Shown here in pieces: positions 24,776-34,007 of a stretch of DNA of 64,000 nt (positions are counted from its first letter, which is position 1; each line of letters begins with the position of its first letter). Origin of the DNA: Roseateles sp. SL47. GTDB taxonomy: Bacteria > Pseudomonadota > Gammaproteobacteria > Burkholderiales > Burkholderiaceae_C. The stretch lies in contig NZ_CP113068.1 in assembly GCF_026625885.1 (NCBI RefSeq), positions 5,456,001-5,520,000 on the forward strand. Reading direction: 5' to 3'. The notes beneath the pieces are model-generated. The model was not told the origin of the DNA. It was given only the letters and a program-made list of their open reading frames with translations, and did not search any database. A program made the position numbers and the translations under genes.

Positions 24776-26871
24776 GCCGTGCCTCCGATGATGGAGCCGA
24801 TGCGGATAGTGTGCGTTTCCGGGATCTCGCTATGGCCAAGCACCTTCAGACGCGGCGCTGCGCGCTTCAGGAGCCGGGCCAGGGGGGCGCGGATCAGGTC
24901 GGGAACCAGCAGGCAGGCAGGCAGGCCCCGGTCTTCCTGAGACTGGGCAGTCTGCGCGGCGCTCCGGGCCAGCGTGTCAGCCACGCCGGGGTCCAGGGCA
25001 GCGCCGTGCGGGGAATTCAGGGCCTGGGTCACCAGGCGCTCCAGTTCGGGCTCGAGGGCAATGACATCCAGCTCCTTGGCCGGACCGTAGATCTGCTGCA
25101 CGATCGCCGGAGCGATGTGAATGCGGATGCGACGGGCCAGTTCGGCCGGATCGTTGGTCTGGCCGGCGTTTTCCGCCAGGCTTTCCACAACGGAACGCAT
25201 ATCGCGGATGTGCACGCCCTCTTCCAGCAGGAACTGGAGGACTCGTTGCAGGTTGGCGATATTGACCATTTTTGGAATCACGTCTTCGATCAACTGAGGC
25301 GCTTGCTTGGTGAGGTGTTCCACCAGCTGCTGGGTTTCCACCCGGCCCAACAAACGGGCCGCGTGGACTTGCATCAAGTGTGAGAGATGTGTGGCCACGA
25401 CGGTCGCGCAATCAACGACGGTAAAGCCTGCCATTTGTGCCATTTCCCGTTGCCGGTCTTCAATCCAGACCGCCGGCAATCCGAAGGCGGGGTCGGTGGT
25501 CTGGGTGCCGATGAGCTTCTGGGTGGCGTGCCCGGGGTTGATGGCGAGCCACATGCCGGGGTAGGCCTCGGCTTCGCCGATGACGGCGCCGCGGAGGGTG
25601 ACCCGGTATTGGCTGGGGCGGAGCTCGAGGTTGTCGCGGATGTGGACGGACGGCGGCAGGAAGCCGACATCCTGGGCAAACTTGCGGCGAACGCCCTTGA
25701 TGCGGCTGAGCAGGTCGCCTTCGCGGCTCTTGTCCACGAGGGCGATGAGGCGGTAGCCCACTTCCAGGCCCAGGGTATCCACCGGGGCGACGTCTTCCCA
25801 GGAGGCTTCTGCATCCGGATTGGGAGCGCCTGCGGCGGGGGGGGCCGGCTTGGCGGCTTCGGCCGCCTTGACCTTGGCGGCCTTGTCCTGCATCCAGTAG
25901 GCCAGGTAACCCAGGCCGCCGGCGATGATCAGGAAGACCAGGTGCGGCATGCCAGGAATCAGGCCCACGACGCCCACCACGCCGGCGGTGATGGCCACGG
26001 CCTTGGTGGAGCCGAAGACCTGCTTGCCGATCATGGCGCCGACGTCCTTGTCCTTGCCGACACGGGACACCACCAGGGCGGAAGCGACGGAGATCAGCAG
26101 AGCGGGCACCTGGGCGACCAGGGCGTCACCCACGGCCAGCAGGATGTAGCTGTCGGCCGCCTGGCTGGCGGACAGGCCGTGCTGGGCCACACCGATGATG
26201 AAGCCGCCGATGATGTTGATGAACAGGATCAGGATGCCGGCGACGGCGTCGCCCCGGACAAACTTGCTGGCACCGTCCATGGAGCCGAAGAAGTCGGCTT
26301 CGTCGGAGAGCTCGGCGCGTCGGCGCTTGGCCTCCTTTTCGTCGATCAGGCCGGCGGAGAGGTCGGCATCGACGGCCATCTGCTTGCCGGGCATTGCATC
26401 CAGGGTGAAGCGGGCGCCAACCTCGGCGATACGCTCCGCACCCTTGGTGACCACGATGAAGTTGATGACCACGAGGATGGCGAAGACGATCAGGCCGACG
26501 GCGAAGTTGCCGCCGATGAGGAAGTGTCCGAAACTTTCAATGACCTGGCCGGCCGCGCCTGCGCCCGTGTGGCCTTCCATCAGCACAACGCGCGTGGACG
26601 CCACGTTCAGCGACAGACGCATCAGGGTGGTGAGCAGCAGCACGGTCGGGAAGGCGGCGAAGTCCAGCGGCCGGACCATATGGGACGCCACCATCATGAC
26701 CATGATGGCCATGGCGATGTTGAAGGTGAAGAACAGATCCAGCGCGAAGGGCGGCAGCGGCAGGACCATCATGGCCAGCACCATCATCACGGCGATCGGC
26801 GCGCCGAGGGCGCTGACGATCGCGGCGCGGGGCCCCAGGATGTTCTGCAAACGGGCCATCAGCTCGTTCAT
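24772..26871 (-). CDS. flhA: Flagellar export gate protein FlhA
   Basis: A 699-aa protein of normal family length. The N-terminal half has about eight transmembrane helices and the conserved cytoplasmic FHIPEP-type region (ITKGAERIAEVGARFTLDAMPGKQMA, DADLSAGLID). The C-terminal half is the soluble nonamer-forming domain that docks export chaperones. It forms the export gate with FlhB and FliPQR. It lies 23 bp after flhB and overlaps flhF by 4 bp. Confidence 0.98.
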   Translation of the reverse strand: MNELMARLQNILGPRAAIVSALGAPIAVMMVLAMMVLPLPPFALDLFFTFNIAMAIMVMMVASHMVRPLDFAAFPTVLLLTTLMRLSLNVASTRVVLMEGHTGAGAAGQVIESFGHFLIGGNFAVGLIVFAILVVINFIVVTKGAERIAEVGARFTLDAMPGKQMAVDADLSAGLIDEKEAKRRRAELSDEADFFGSMDGASKFVRGDAVAGILILFINIIGGFIIGVAQHGLSASQAADSYILLAVGDALVAQVPALLISVASALVVSRVGKDKDVGAMIGKQVFGSTKAVAITAGVVGVVGLIPGMPHLVFLIIAGGLGYLAYWMQDKAAKVKAAEAAKPAPPAAGAPNPDAEASWEDVAPVDTLGLEVGYRLIALVDKSREGDLLSRIKGVRRKFAQDVGFLPPSVHIRDNLELRPSQYRVTLRGAVIGEAEAYPGMWLAINPGHATQKLIGTQTTDPAFGLPAVWIEDRQREMAQMAGFTVVDCATVVATHLSHLMQVHAARLLGRVETQQLVEHLTKQAPQLIEDVIPKMVNIANLQRVLQFLLEEGVHIRDMRSVVESLAENAGQTNDPAELARRIRIHIAPAIVQQIYGPAKELDVIALEPELERLVTQALNSPHGAALDPGVADTLARSAAQTAQSQEDRGLPACLLVPDLIRAPLARLLKRAAPRLKVLGHSEIPETHTIRIGSIIGGTA

Positions 26872-26894
26872 GGTTCAGCCTTCTTGAATCTGCG

Positions 26895-28094
26895 TCAACG
26901 TTGGGGGGTGGCCTCGGTGAACAGGTCGTCCTGTTCTTCGGCGGGAGGCGTCCAGCCCGGCTTCTTGTGCGGGTCGAGTTCGTCCGGCACGCTGGGGTTG
27001 GGCGCTTCGTTGGGGGTGGCGCCACGGCCAGCCAGGGCAGCCTTGAGCTGATACACGTAGGCCAGCACCTGGGCGACGGCACCAAAGAGCGCGCCGGGGA
27101 TTTCACGGTCGATCTCGGCGTGGGCGTAGAGCGCGCGCGCCAGGGCCGGAGCACGCAGCACCGGCACCTTGTTGTCCTTGGCGATGTCGCGGATCTTGAA
27201 GGCCAGCAGGTCCAGGCCCTTGGCCACCACACGGGGCGCGCCCATCTTGGTTTCGTCGTACTGGATGGCGACGGCGTAGTGGGTGGGGTTCATGACCACC
27301 AGGTCGGCTTTGGGCACGGCCGCCAGCATCTGGCGTTTGATGAGCTCACGCGCCTTCTGGCGCATGCGATGCTTCATCTCGAGGTTACCCTCGGCTTCCT
27401 TCATTTCATTCTTCGCCTCTTCGCGGGACATGCGCAGGCGCTTGAGATACATGAAGCGCTGCAGCGGCAGATCAATCGCGGCAAAGAGGAACAGGGCCAG
27501 GCCCAGCAGCATCAGGCCGCCCATCAGTTGCTGGCCAGCAAAGGCCAGCGCCGACGGCAGCGGGACGGACATGATGCCGACAAAACCCGCCACACGATCC
27601 TTGAGCGCCATCGCACCAATCACCCCCAGCACCAGCGCCAGCAGGCAGGCCTTGAGCGCCTGAGTCAGGTTCTGCCACTGGAACAGGCGGCCAAAACCGG
27701 TCAGCGGGTTGATATGCGAGAACTTCGGCGCCAGCGGCTTCATGGTGAAGTTCCAGCCCCCACCGGCCAGGTGACCCGCCACGGCCGCCACCATCAGCAC
27801 GAGTAGAGCCGGCAGTGCCAGCGCAAACGCCTGCCAGGTCATCCCGGACAGGCGCTCCGTCATCATGCCGGCCGTGCGGAGCTGTTCAGCGTCGAAACGC
27901 AAGGCCCCCTCCAGCATGCGCTGCATCTTCTCCACAGCCGCAGGCGCGCCGGACACCATCATCACGGCGCCCGCCGCCATCACCGTGAAGTGCGGCAGGT
28001 CGCGGGAACGCGGCAGTTGCCCTTCCTTGCGAGACCTTTCGATCTTCTTCTGCGAGGCGGGTAAGTTGCGGTCTTGGGCGTCTTGGTCAGCCAT
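26895..28094 (-). CDS. flhB: Flagellar export switch protein FlhB
   Basis: A 399-aa protein. It starts MADQDAQDRNLPASQKKIERSRKEGQLPRS-style (shown only in part as RSRKEGQLPRS), typical of FlhB. Four transmembrane helices lead to a cytoplasmic domain with the self-cleavage motif NPTH (VVMNPTHYAVAIQYDE). Cleavage there switches substrate specificity from rod/hook to filament. The C-terminal tail is charged and probably disordered. ATG 28094 is chosen by homology; an in-frame ATG at 28136 gives 14 extra residues and neither has a clear ribosome binding site. First gene of the flhBAF group. Confidence 0.97.
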   Translation of the reverse strand: MADQDAQDRNLPASQKKIERSRKEGQLPRSRDLPHFTVMAAGAVMMVSGAPAAVEKMQRMLEGALRFDAEQLRTAGMMTERLSGMTWQAFALALPALLVLMVAAVAGHLAGGGWNFTMKPLAPKFSHINPLTGFGRLFQWQNLTQALKACLLALVLGVIGAMALKDRVAGFVGIMSVPLPSALAFAGQQLMGGLMLLGLALFLFAAIDLPLQRFMYLKRLRMSREEAKNEMKEAEGNLEMKHRMRQKARELIKRQMLAAVPKADLVVMNPTHYAVAIQYDETKMGAPRVVAKGLDLLAFKIRDIAKDNKVPVLRAPALARALYAHAEIDREIPGALFGAVAQVLAYVYQLKAALAGRGATPNEAPNPSVPDELDPHKKPGWTPPAEEQDDLFTEATPQR

Positions 28095-28222
28095 GAGCGG
28101 GTGGTCGTCCACGGCACCATGCCGTTGCACCGCCATTGTTCGGCTTCTGGGGGGGTGGCTTTAGCTCGATAAAGGGGGGAAAAGGAGGGGTTCTCTGAGG
28201 CGGATGGTGGTGCGCGCGACGG

Positions 28223-28264
28223 GGTGGGCGCAGAGAGGTGGGCGCGGAGAGGTGGGCGCAGAGA
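28223..28264. repeat. Three 14-bp tandem repeats GGTGGGCGCAGAGA
   Basis: Units at 28223, 28237 and 28251 differ only by A to G at one position in the middle copy. They lie about 130-170 bp upstream of the flhB start. Confidence 0.85.
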
Positions 28265-28329
28265 AATCGGCCCGCAGAGGGTGGCGCAGATGGGTGGTGT
28301 GCCCGGCTGTGGGGCGGGTGGAGGTGGAG

Positions 28330-28354
28330 GTCTTGAGGGCCCCGCCCTCAAGAC
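28330..28354. terminator. Perfect 10-bp hairpin in the flhB leader region
   Basis: GTCTTGAGGG (28330-28339) pairs with CCCTCAAGAC (28345-28354) around CCCCG. It may terminate cheZ-side transcription or be a REP-like element; there is no T tract. Confidence 0.45.
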
Positions 28355-28545
28355 TCCCCTGCGGTGCTCAGGAGTCGGGGCGGGCCCAACTCGCTTCGCT
28401 CACCTTCGGCTCGCTTCGCTCAAACAGCCGGTCCCTCTAGCTAGTCATTGATGCGCGCTCCGCGCGCTCCCCGACTCCCTCCGCTCCTCGGCTCCCCCTA
28501 CACCCGCCCCACAGCCGGGCACACCACCCATCCATCAAGACCTAG

Positions 28546-28559
28546 CCCCCCCCCCCCCC
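28546..28559. repeat. Homopolymer of 14 C (14 G on the flhB strand)
   Basis: An uninterrupted C14 tract about 450 bp upstream of flhB and 300 bp downstream of cheZ. Such tracts are prone to slippage and are a common basis of phase variation when near promoters. Confidence 0.9.
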
Positions 28560-28863
28560 ACAAACACCCAAACATCAGTTCAGAGCATCACCCAAAACCA
28601 GGGAAGGACTCGGGGCGTTTGGATCGAGGTGCAAGCCAGTCGTAGCCGTGCCCAGCAGTGGCCAGCACAGACGGATGAAGGCATCGGCCTAACCATGAAA
28701 AACGGTTGGGCAGAGGGGGCGGAGAAGGAGGGAGAGGGAGACGGAGAGGTCGAGGGAGCAGGAGATCGGAAAGACCTCCTGTCCGCATTCGCTTGGTGAG
28801 GCACCTCACCAGGGATGCTGGGACTCCCCTTCAGAACAAAGGGGAGATGTCGCGCAGATGGCG

Positions 28864-29502
28864 TCAGAAGCCCAGAGACGCCAGCAGGTCGTCCACTTCG
28901 GACTGGTTGGACACCACGTCGGTCCGACCTTCCGGATTGACCACCGGCCCCTGCAGGATGCTCGGGTCCACCTTTTCACGCTGATCCGGCGGCACCACTT
29001 GCACCAGCAGCTTCACCAGACTGTCTTCCAGGTCGTTGGCCAGCGTCACCACCTTGGCCACCACCTGACCCGTCAGGTCATGGAAGTCCTGCGCCATCAT
29101 GATGTCGGTCAGGTGGGTGTCGATCTTGGACGTGGACTCCTCCACCTCCTTGACGAAGTTGAACACCGCACCGGTGGCCACAGCCTTGACCGGATCCGCC
29201 GTGATGGCCTGCGCCATGGCATTGGCCGCCGCAGAAATGCGGGCATGCTCGGCCTTGGCCTGGTCCACATGGTTCAGCACCTTGTTGGCGGCGTCGGCCG
29301 TCTTGGTGGCAATGTAGGTCAGGCGGCTACGCGCATCCGGCAGTCCATCCGTCGCCACCTGCAGCTTGGGCATCACGCCCAGTTGCTGCATGGTGTCGTG
29401 CAGCACCCGGGTGATGTTGCCCAGTTGCTGAAAAACCTCGGGCGACACCGACAAGGGCTCGGTGGCGTTTTGACTCAATTTGGCCAACTCTTCCATCTGC
29501 AT
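28864..29502 (-). CDS. cheZ: CheY-P phosphatase CheZ
   Basis: A 212-aa helical protein. The active-site helix reads MMAQDFHDLTGQVV, giving the conserved catalytic Asp and Gln. The C-terminus VSNQSEVDDLLASLGF is the tethered CheY-binding peptide. It dephosphorylates CheY-P to end tumble or reversal signals. It lies 17 bp after cheY and ends the motA-motB-cheY-cheZ group. Confidence 0.97.
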   Translation of the reverse strand: MQMEELAKLSQNATEPLSVSPEVFQQLGNITRVLHDTMQQLGVMPKLQVATDGLPDARSRLTYIATKTADAANKVLNHVDQAKAEHARISAAANAMAQAITADPVKAVATGAVFNFVKEVEESTSKIDTHLTDIMMAQDFHDLTGQVVAKVVTLANDLEDSLVKLLVQVVPPDQREKVDPSILQGPVVNPEGRTDVVSNQSEVDDLLASLGF

Positions 29503-29519
29503 GGTGAACTCCCAACGCG

Positions 29520-29912
29520 TCAGGCCGCAGCGGCCAGTTTCTGCATGATCTTCTGGACTTTTTCTTCCAGCGTCGCCTTCGTGAAAGGCTTGACGATGTA
29601 GCCCGCAGCGCCACTTTGAGCCGCCAGCACGATGTCTTCCTTTCGCGCTTCTGCCGTCACCATCAGCACCGGGAGGTGCTTGAGGCTGGCGTCTTCCTTG
29701 ATGGCCTTGAGCAGTTCAAAACCATTCATGTTGGGCATGTTGATGTCGCTGACGACGAAATCGTATTTCGCCTGTTTCAGCATGCTCAGGGCCTCAACGC
29801 CATCTTCCGCCTCTTCGGCGTTGTTGTAGCCGATTTCCTTCAGCAACCCGCGCACGATACGGCGCATGGTCGAGAAGTCGTCGACGATCAAGAATTTCAT
29901 GTCAGTGCTCAT
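29520..29912 (-). CDS. cheY: Chemotaxis response regulator CheY
   Basis: A 130-aa single receiver domain with acidic pocket [12 protein letters not shown], phospho-acceptor Asp in [12 protein letters not shown], the switch Thr/Ser (VLMVTAEA) and Lys in [10 protein letters not shown]. Phosphorylated CheY binds FliM and FliN at the motor. FliM in this window has the matching N-terminal DEVDALLQG peptide. No kinase CheA is present in the window. Confidence 0.97.
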   Translation of the reverse strand: MSTDMKFLIVDDFSTMRRIVRGLLKEIGYNNAEEAEDGVEALSMLKQAKYDFVVSDINMPNMNGFELLKAIKEDASLKHLPVLMVTAEARKEDIVLAAQSGAAGYIVKPFTKATLEEKVQKIMQKLAAAA

Positions 29913-29977
29913 GGCGTTCCTCTGAGGGGACTGGAGGGCTTTGGGGCGATATTCAACAATTTCAAAGGCGCCGCGGG

Positions 29978-30922
29978 TTACCTGCCCGCTGCTGCCGAAC
30001 TGGTGGCCATCGGTTCGCTGGCTGCTTCGCTCGGGGCGTCTTCGTCATCCGTCAAGTTCTTCAGGACTGCATCTTCAGCATCGCGATTCATCACGATGAT
30101 GCTGATGCGGCGATTGACCGGGCTTTTCGAATCCTTGGTGTCGAGCAACTTGCTGGAAGCCAGACCCTGCACGCGCAGTACCCGGCTGTCCGGCAGCCCG
30201 CCAGCCAACAACTCGCGGCGCGAGGCGTTGGCACGGTCGGCGGACAACTCCCAGTTGCTGTATCCACGCTCACCCCCAGAAAACGGTTGGGAGTCCGTGT
30301 GACCTTCCAGCGTCAGCCGATTGGGCACCTCGGACAGTACTCCCCCCAGTTCCTGGAGCAGCTCGCGCATATACGGCTTCACCACGGCACTGCCACTGTC
30401 AAACATAGGACGATTATTCTCGTCCACGATTTGGATACGCAAGCCCTCGCGGGTCATGTCCAGCCTGATTTGTCCACCTAATGCCGCAATTTTTGGGTTG
30501 TCGGCAATGATTTTTTCGACCTTGTCCTTGAGTTGTTGCAACCGCACCCGTTCCGCGCGACGCTGCTCCTCCTTCAAGGCCTTCAAATTGACGGTTTTCC
30601 GAGGGGATTCAACATCACCCGCCTTGACCTGGCCGGTCTGTCGGGTGAGGTCCTGTCCACCGCCTTTGATGATGTGGGAAGCATCGCCGGAACCGGACCC
30701 GCCGAACATCGCCACCTTGAGCGGCGAAGCGAAATAGTCGGCGATCCCCTTCTTGTCACCCTCGGTGGTGGACCCGAGCAGCCACATCAGCAGGAAGAAG
30801 GCCATCATGGCGGTCACGAAGTCCGCATAGGCAATCTTCCAGGCGCCGCCATGGGCGGCATGGCCGCCCTTCTTGACGCGCTTGATGATGATGGGCTGAA
30901 GCTTCTTGGCGTCTCCGGCCAT
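29978..30922 (-). CDS. motB: Flagellar stator protein MotB
   Basis: A 314-aa protein. A basic N-terminus leads into one transmembrane helix with the proton-carrying Asp ([20 protein letters not shown]). A plug/linker follows, then a C-terminal OmpA-like peptidoglycan-binding domain ([38 protein letters not shown]). The Asp-type pore predicts a proton-driven motor. It follows motA by 21 bp. The C-terminus is Ala/Ser-rich. Confidence 0.97.
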   Translation of the reverse strand: MAGDAKKLQPIIIKRVKKGGHAAHGGAWKIAYADFVTAMMAFFLLMWLLGSTTEGDKKGIADYFASPLKVAMFGGSGSGDASHIIKGGGQDLTRQTGQVKAGDVESPRKTVNLKALKEEQRRAERVRLQQLKDKVEKIIADNPKIAALGGQIRLDMTREGLRIQIVDENNRPMFDSGSAVVKPYMRELLQELGGVLSEVPNRLTLEGHTDSQPFSGGERGYSNWELSADRANASRRELLAGGLPDSRVLRVQGLASSKLLDTKDSKSPVNRRISIIVMNRDAEDAVLKNLTDDEDAPSEAASEPMATSSAAAGR

Positions 30923-30943
30923 GGAAATGTCCTTCCGCCTGGG

Positions 30944-31801
30944 TTACTTCTTCTTCACGTGACCTTCAAGCTCGGAGAAGGTCGGACGCTCTGTTGAATA
31001 GAGCACCTTGCGCCCAAATTCAATGGCGACCTGAGGGGCATAGCCCTGCATGGACGCCAGCAAGGTGGTCTTGATGCATTGAAGTTCCTTGCCCGCCTCA
31101 TCCACCTTGGCTTCGAGCGCCCCCGCCAGTGGTTCCGCAAAGGCGTAAGCCAGCAAGATGCCGAGGAAGGTGCCGACCAGTGCGGAGCCGATCATGCCAC
31201 CCAGCACGGCCGGCGGCTGCCCCACCGAGCCCATGGTGTTCACCACACCCAGCACGGCCGCGACGATGCCGAACGCCGGCAGGCCGCCCGCCAGACGCTG
31301 CAGCGCCTGCACTGCCAGGAAGGACTCATGGTGATGGGTGTCGATTTCGGCATCCATCAGGGATTCGATTTCATGGGCATTGAGGTTGCCCGAGACCATC
31401 ATTCGCAGGTAATCCGTGATGAATTCCGCAACATGGTGGTCATTGCCTACGGTGGGGTATTTCTGGAACAGCGGCGAGCTGTGCGGGTCTTCCACATCCT
31501 TTTCGATGGACATCAGGCCCTCTTTGCGCGCCTTTTGCAGGATGTCGTAGAGCAGCGCCAGCAGCTCCATGTAGCGGGCCTTGGTGTATTTGCTGCCCTT
31601 GAAGCACTCGCCCAGCCCCTTCATGGTGGCCTTCATCACCTTGGGCGGATTGGTGGCCAGCATGCCGCCGATGGCCGCACCGAAGATGGTGGTCATCTCG
31701 AACGGCAGTGCATGCAGCACGACGCCGATATTTCCTCCGTGCGCGATGAACACGCCGAAGATGCAAGCCAAAGCCAGCACCCAACCGATGATGACAAACA
31801 T
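30944..31801 (-). CDS. motA: Flagellar stator protein MotA
   Basis: A 285-aa protein with four membrane helices (FVIIGWVLALACIFGVFIAH at the start; two more around LPAFGIVAAVLGVVNTMGSVG and LVGTFLGILLAYAF). The large cytoplasmic loop carries the charged residues that contact FliG. It forms the stator with MotB. A sigma-28-like promoter lies 62 bp upstream, so motA-motB-cheY-cheZ is probably a FliA-dependent transcript. Confidence 0.97.
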   Translation of the reverse strand: MFVIIGWVLALACIFGVFIAHGGNIGVVLHALPFEMTTIFGAAIGGMLATNPPKVMKATMKGLGECFKGSKYTKARYMELLALLYDILQKARKEGLMSIEKDVEDPHSSPLFQKYPTVGNDHHVAEFITDYLRMMVSGNLNAHEIESLMDAEIDTHHHESFLAVQALQRLAGGLPAFGIVAAVLGVVNTMGSVGQPPAVLGGMIGSALVGTFLGILLAYAFAEPLAGALEAKVDEAGKELQCIKTTLLASMQGYAPQVAIEFGRKVLYSTERPTFSELEGHVKKK

Positions 31802-31862
31802 GGAAGTGGTTCCGTCCTGAAAAATCTGCCGTGCCCCCTCGCGGCACGACCCGTCTCATCTC

Positions 31863-31890
31863 TTATCGACCGGCGCTCCTGAACGCTTGA
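31863..31890 (-). promoter_or_regulatory. Sigma-28 (FliA) promoter for motAB-cheYZ
   Basis: On the minus strand the sequence reads TCAAGCGT, 12 bases, GTCGATAA. This agrees with the TCAAG-N12-GCCGATAA pattern seen before fliC1, fliC2 and fliD. It ends 62 bp before the motA ATG. Confidence 0.72.
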
Positions 31891-31970
31891 GCCTTCTTTT
31901 GCTCTCGCGCCGCCAGCCTGGCGTGCCTGGCTTTCGCCAGCGCTGCCACTCACCTTGCCCCGTCTGATTC

Positions 31971-32825
31971 TCACGGGGCCTTTAAATCCTCAACGCTGTA
32001 GACATGCAGCTGATGTCGGCTTCCCGTTTCCAGCTGCGCATGGGGCGTCTGCCCCGGCAGCGGGAAATCCAGGCTGACCAGCCAACTGCCTGGTTTCATC
32101 TCCGCCAGCGCCTTGTCCAGTGCCCGTGGCATGGATTCGGGTCGCTGGAACAGGTAGACCAGGTCCATGTCCCGCCACGACTGTGCCCAGAGGTCTCCCC
32201 GGGACACCTTGGCCCAGCGGCAGCGCCACCGAGCCAGCAGCCATAGCCCTGGACTGTATTCAATCCCGTGCAGCCGGACGGCGGGATAAGCGTGGCGAAG
32301 CGCCACCAATCCATCCCCCAGGCCACACCCAGCGTCAAGAACGTGAGCTTGTTCACGCAACGGCACCTGGGCCGGCAAGCCCGACAAGGCGTGATGGGGG
32401 GTGGGAAACAGGGGAGCATCCGACCATCCGCGTCGGGGATAGGCCACCAGGAGGATGGCCAGAGGAATCAGCCAGGCCCAGGCCGGCAGGGATACACCGC
32501 TGACCAGCAATGCCAGCGGAAAACCGCCGGCCACGATGGCTCGGCGCCACCACTGCGCATGCAAGCCGGCCAGCATGAGTCCGAGCCCGACGCCCACGAC
32601 CGCTGCGGGCCAACCGGGGCCAAAGCCACGCCAGACGGCCCAGCAGGCCGCCCAGCTGGCCAGGGCAAGCGCGGGCCAGCGCCAGGGCGAAGCCGTGGTG
32701 GCGGGAGGGGGGGATGAGGGGATGTCGCTCAAGACGACCGATGGTGATGCACGCGACCCGATTGTGCGTGAGCGGGCGCTCCCCCGGCCAGTGCGGCCGG
32801 GTCTTCGTGTCGTCTGGGTGGTCAC
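31971..32825 (-). CDS. Membrane-anchored class I SAM-dependent methyltransferase
   Basis: A 284-aa protein. After a disordered basic/Ser-rich head it has two to four hydrophobic segments (ALALASWAACWAVW; AAVVGVGLGLMLAGL; GFPLALLVSGV; LIPLAILLVAY). The C-terminal domain has SAM-binding motif I VLDAGCGLGDGLVAL and motif II-like LHGIEYSPG. The apparent start is GTG 32825, 17 bp after flhC1. Its place between flhC and motA suggests a flagellum-linked role such as modifying a membrane or flagellar component. The substrate is unknown. Confidence 0.8.
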   Translation of the reverse strand: MTTQTTRRPGRTGRGSARSRTIGSRASPSVVLSDIPSSPPPATTASPWRWPALALASWAACWAVWRGFGPGWPAAVVGVGLGLMLAGLHAQWWRRAIVAGGFPLALLVSGVSLPAWAWLIPLAILLVAYPRRGWSDAPLFPTPHHALSGLPAQVPLREQAHVLDAGCGLGDGLVALRHAYPAVRLHGIEYSPGLWLLARWRCRWAKVSRGDLWAQSWRDMDLVYLFQRPESMPRALDKALAEMKPGSWLVSLDFPLPGQTPHAQLETGSRHQLHVYSVEDLKAP

Positions 32826-32840
32826 GTGCCGTGCACTGCC

Positions 32841-33537
32841 GATCAGTGCATCTGCAGGCCGCCGGCGGCCTTGCCCTTACCGGCGCGAGCTGGGGGGTTG
32901 CACAGGCCGCACACATAGTGCTTGGCCACTTCATGCGGATGCGTCACGAAGTGTCCGTGGCACTTACTGCACTTGGTCAGCGTCAGCATCCCGTTGTCCA
33001 CGAACTTCACCAGGCGCCAGGCGCGGGTCACTGACAGCAGCGGCTCCAGATTCTGGGCTTGCGTCTGTTCTTGATACAGCTGATAGGCCTTGATCACGGT
33101 ATCGATCTCATCCATCTCCGCCACCTTGTTCAGGTATTCATGAATATTCATGAACAGCGTGGCGTGGATATTAGGCTGCCAGCTCATGAACCAATCCGTC
33201 GAGAACGGCAGTTGGCCCTTGCTGGGGCTCTTGCCCGAGACTTCCTTGTACAGGCGCAGCAAACGCTCGTAGCTCAAGTCGGTTTCCGATTCCAGCACCT
33301 GCAGCCGTGCGCCCAGCTTGATCAGCATCACAGCGCGATCGATCTGCTTGGCTTCCGTCAGGATGGACTTCGTACGCATGAAAAACCTCTCACAATGAGC
33401 TTAAAAACCCACCCCACACCGGGGCATCAACCCAAACGCAGGCCCTTCGCCCGCATACCCAGCCGTCACTCGCAGTCCGTGCCTTGACCGACTTGCGCTG
33501 GCGCGGGGCCGCCCCAAGCCGGCCGCATCGACCCGAG
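32841..33537 (-). repeat. 697-bp direct repeat, copy 1 (flhC1 and spacer)
   Basis: By eye it is identical to 35412-36108. It covers all of flhC and the first part of the flhD-flhC spacer. The left boundary is sharp, starting at GATCAGTGCA just beyond the flhC stop; sequences outside are unrelated. Confidence 0.9.
32843..33379 (-). CDS. flhC: Flagellar master regulator subunit FlhC, copy 1
   Basis: A 178-aa protein with the FlhC zinc site of four cysteines (LTKCSKCHG and YVCGLCNPP). FlhC joins FlhD in the hetero-hexamer that activates class II flagellar promoters. GAGAGG precedes the ATG. This copy is identical in protein sequence to the second copy at 35414-35950. It is separated from flhD1 by a 234-bp spacer with strong hairpins. 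Confidence 0.98.
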   Translation of the reverse strand: MRTKSILTEAKQIDRAVMLIKLGARLQVLESETDLSYERLLRLYKEVSGKSPSKGQLPFSTDWFMSWQPNIHATLFMNIHEYLNKVAEMDEIDTVIKAYQLYQEQTQAQNLEPLLSVTRAWRLVKFVDNGMLTLTKCSKCHGHFVTHPHEVAKHYVCGLCNPPARAGKGKAAGGLQMH

Positions 33538-33602
33538 TTCGGGGCCTTCGCCCCGAACGAGGGTCACCCCCTCGGGGGGTGGTTCCGCGTACCCGCGGAA
33601 CC
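33537..33602 (-). other. Three consecutive hairpins between flhD1 and flhC1
   Basis: GTTCGGGGC pairs with GCCCCGAAC (33537-33558), CACCCC with GGGGTG (33565-33581), and GGTTCCGCG with CGCGGAACC (33581-33602). They begin 11 bp after the flhD stop on the transcript. They could stabilise flhD mRNA or reduce flhC relative to flhD. The same block recurs at about 36209-36274. Confidence 0.75.
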
Positions 33603-33613
33603 GGGGGCCCCAT

Positions 33614-33937
33614 TCACGCTGCTTCGTGATGCCGGCCTGCCATCAGGATCGAGGCGTGCAGGCGGGAGACTGAATCGTTGGCGGCGGGTTTACCGTGGCT
33701 GGTCAGCAGGTTCCACACCAGGTCGTCGTCCATGCGGAAGCGGCACAGCAGCGTGTTGCCCGAAGCCACCTTCATCATCTGGGCCGGGCTCAGAGTGTTC
33801 AGCAGCGTGGCCGTCTCTTCCGAGATGCCCAAGCGGAACAGGGCCTGCTCGCGATCTGACCGGATGAGGCTCTGGGCCAGCATCAGGTAGGACAGGTTGG
33901 CTTCGCGGATTTCAGCAAGGATCTGGTCGGCGTTCAT
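33614..33937 (-). CDS. flhD: Flagellar master regulator subunit FlhD, copy 1
   Basis: A 107-aa protein (MNADQILAEIREANLSYL start; LAQSLIRSDREQALFRLGIS; MDDDLVWNLL) matching FlhD. ATG 33937 is preceded by GAGGTACC. It differs from copy 2 at six residues (SDREQ/TDREQ, EETATLL/EDTAILL, KVASGN/KMAASN), clustered in the middle of the protein. FlhD provides the dimer core for FlhC in promoter activation. Confidence 0.97.
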   Translation of the reverse strand: MNADQILAEIREANLSYLMLAQSLIRSDREQALFRLGISEETATLLNTLSPAQMMKVASGNTLLCRFRMDDDLVWNLLTSHGKPAANDSVSRLHASILMAGRHHEAA

Positions 33938-34007
33938 CTGGGTACCTCGGGTCTGCGTTCTGGGCCTGTGGGTGCGTCGTTGTTGGAACGTCGCGGCATG
34001 GGTTGAA

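Larger units (their letters stand above)
28137..28863. other. 727-bp intergenic region between cheZ and flhB rich in simple repeats
   Basis: No supported gene. From left to right it holds three 14-bp repeats, a perfect 10-bp hairpin, short CTCGCTTCGCTCA-type repeats near 28388-28426, a run of 14 C, and a purine-rich stretch (GGAG/GAGA) at about 28715-28775. The flhB promoter should lie here on the minus strand, but I found no convincing sigma-70, sigma-54 or sigma-28 site. Confidence 0.7.
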
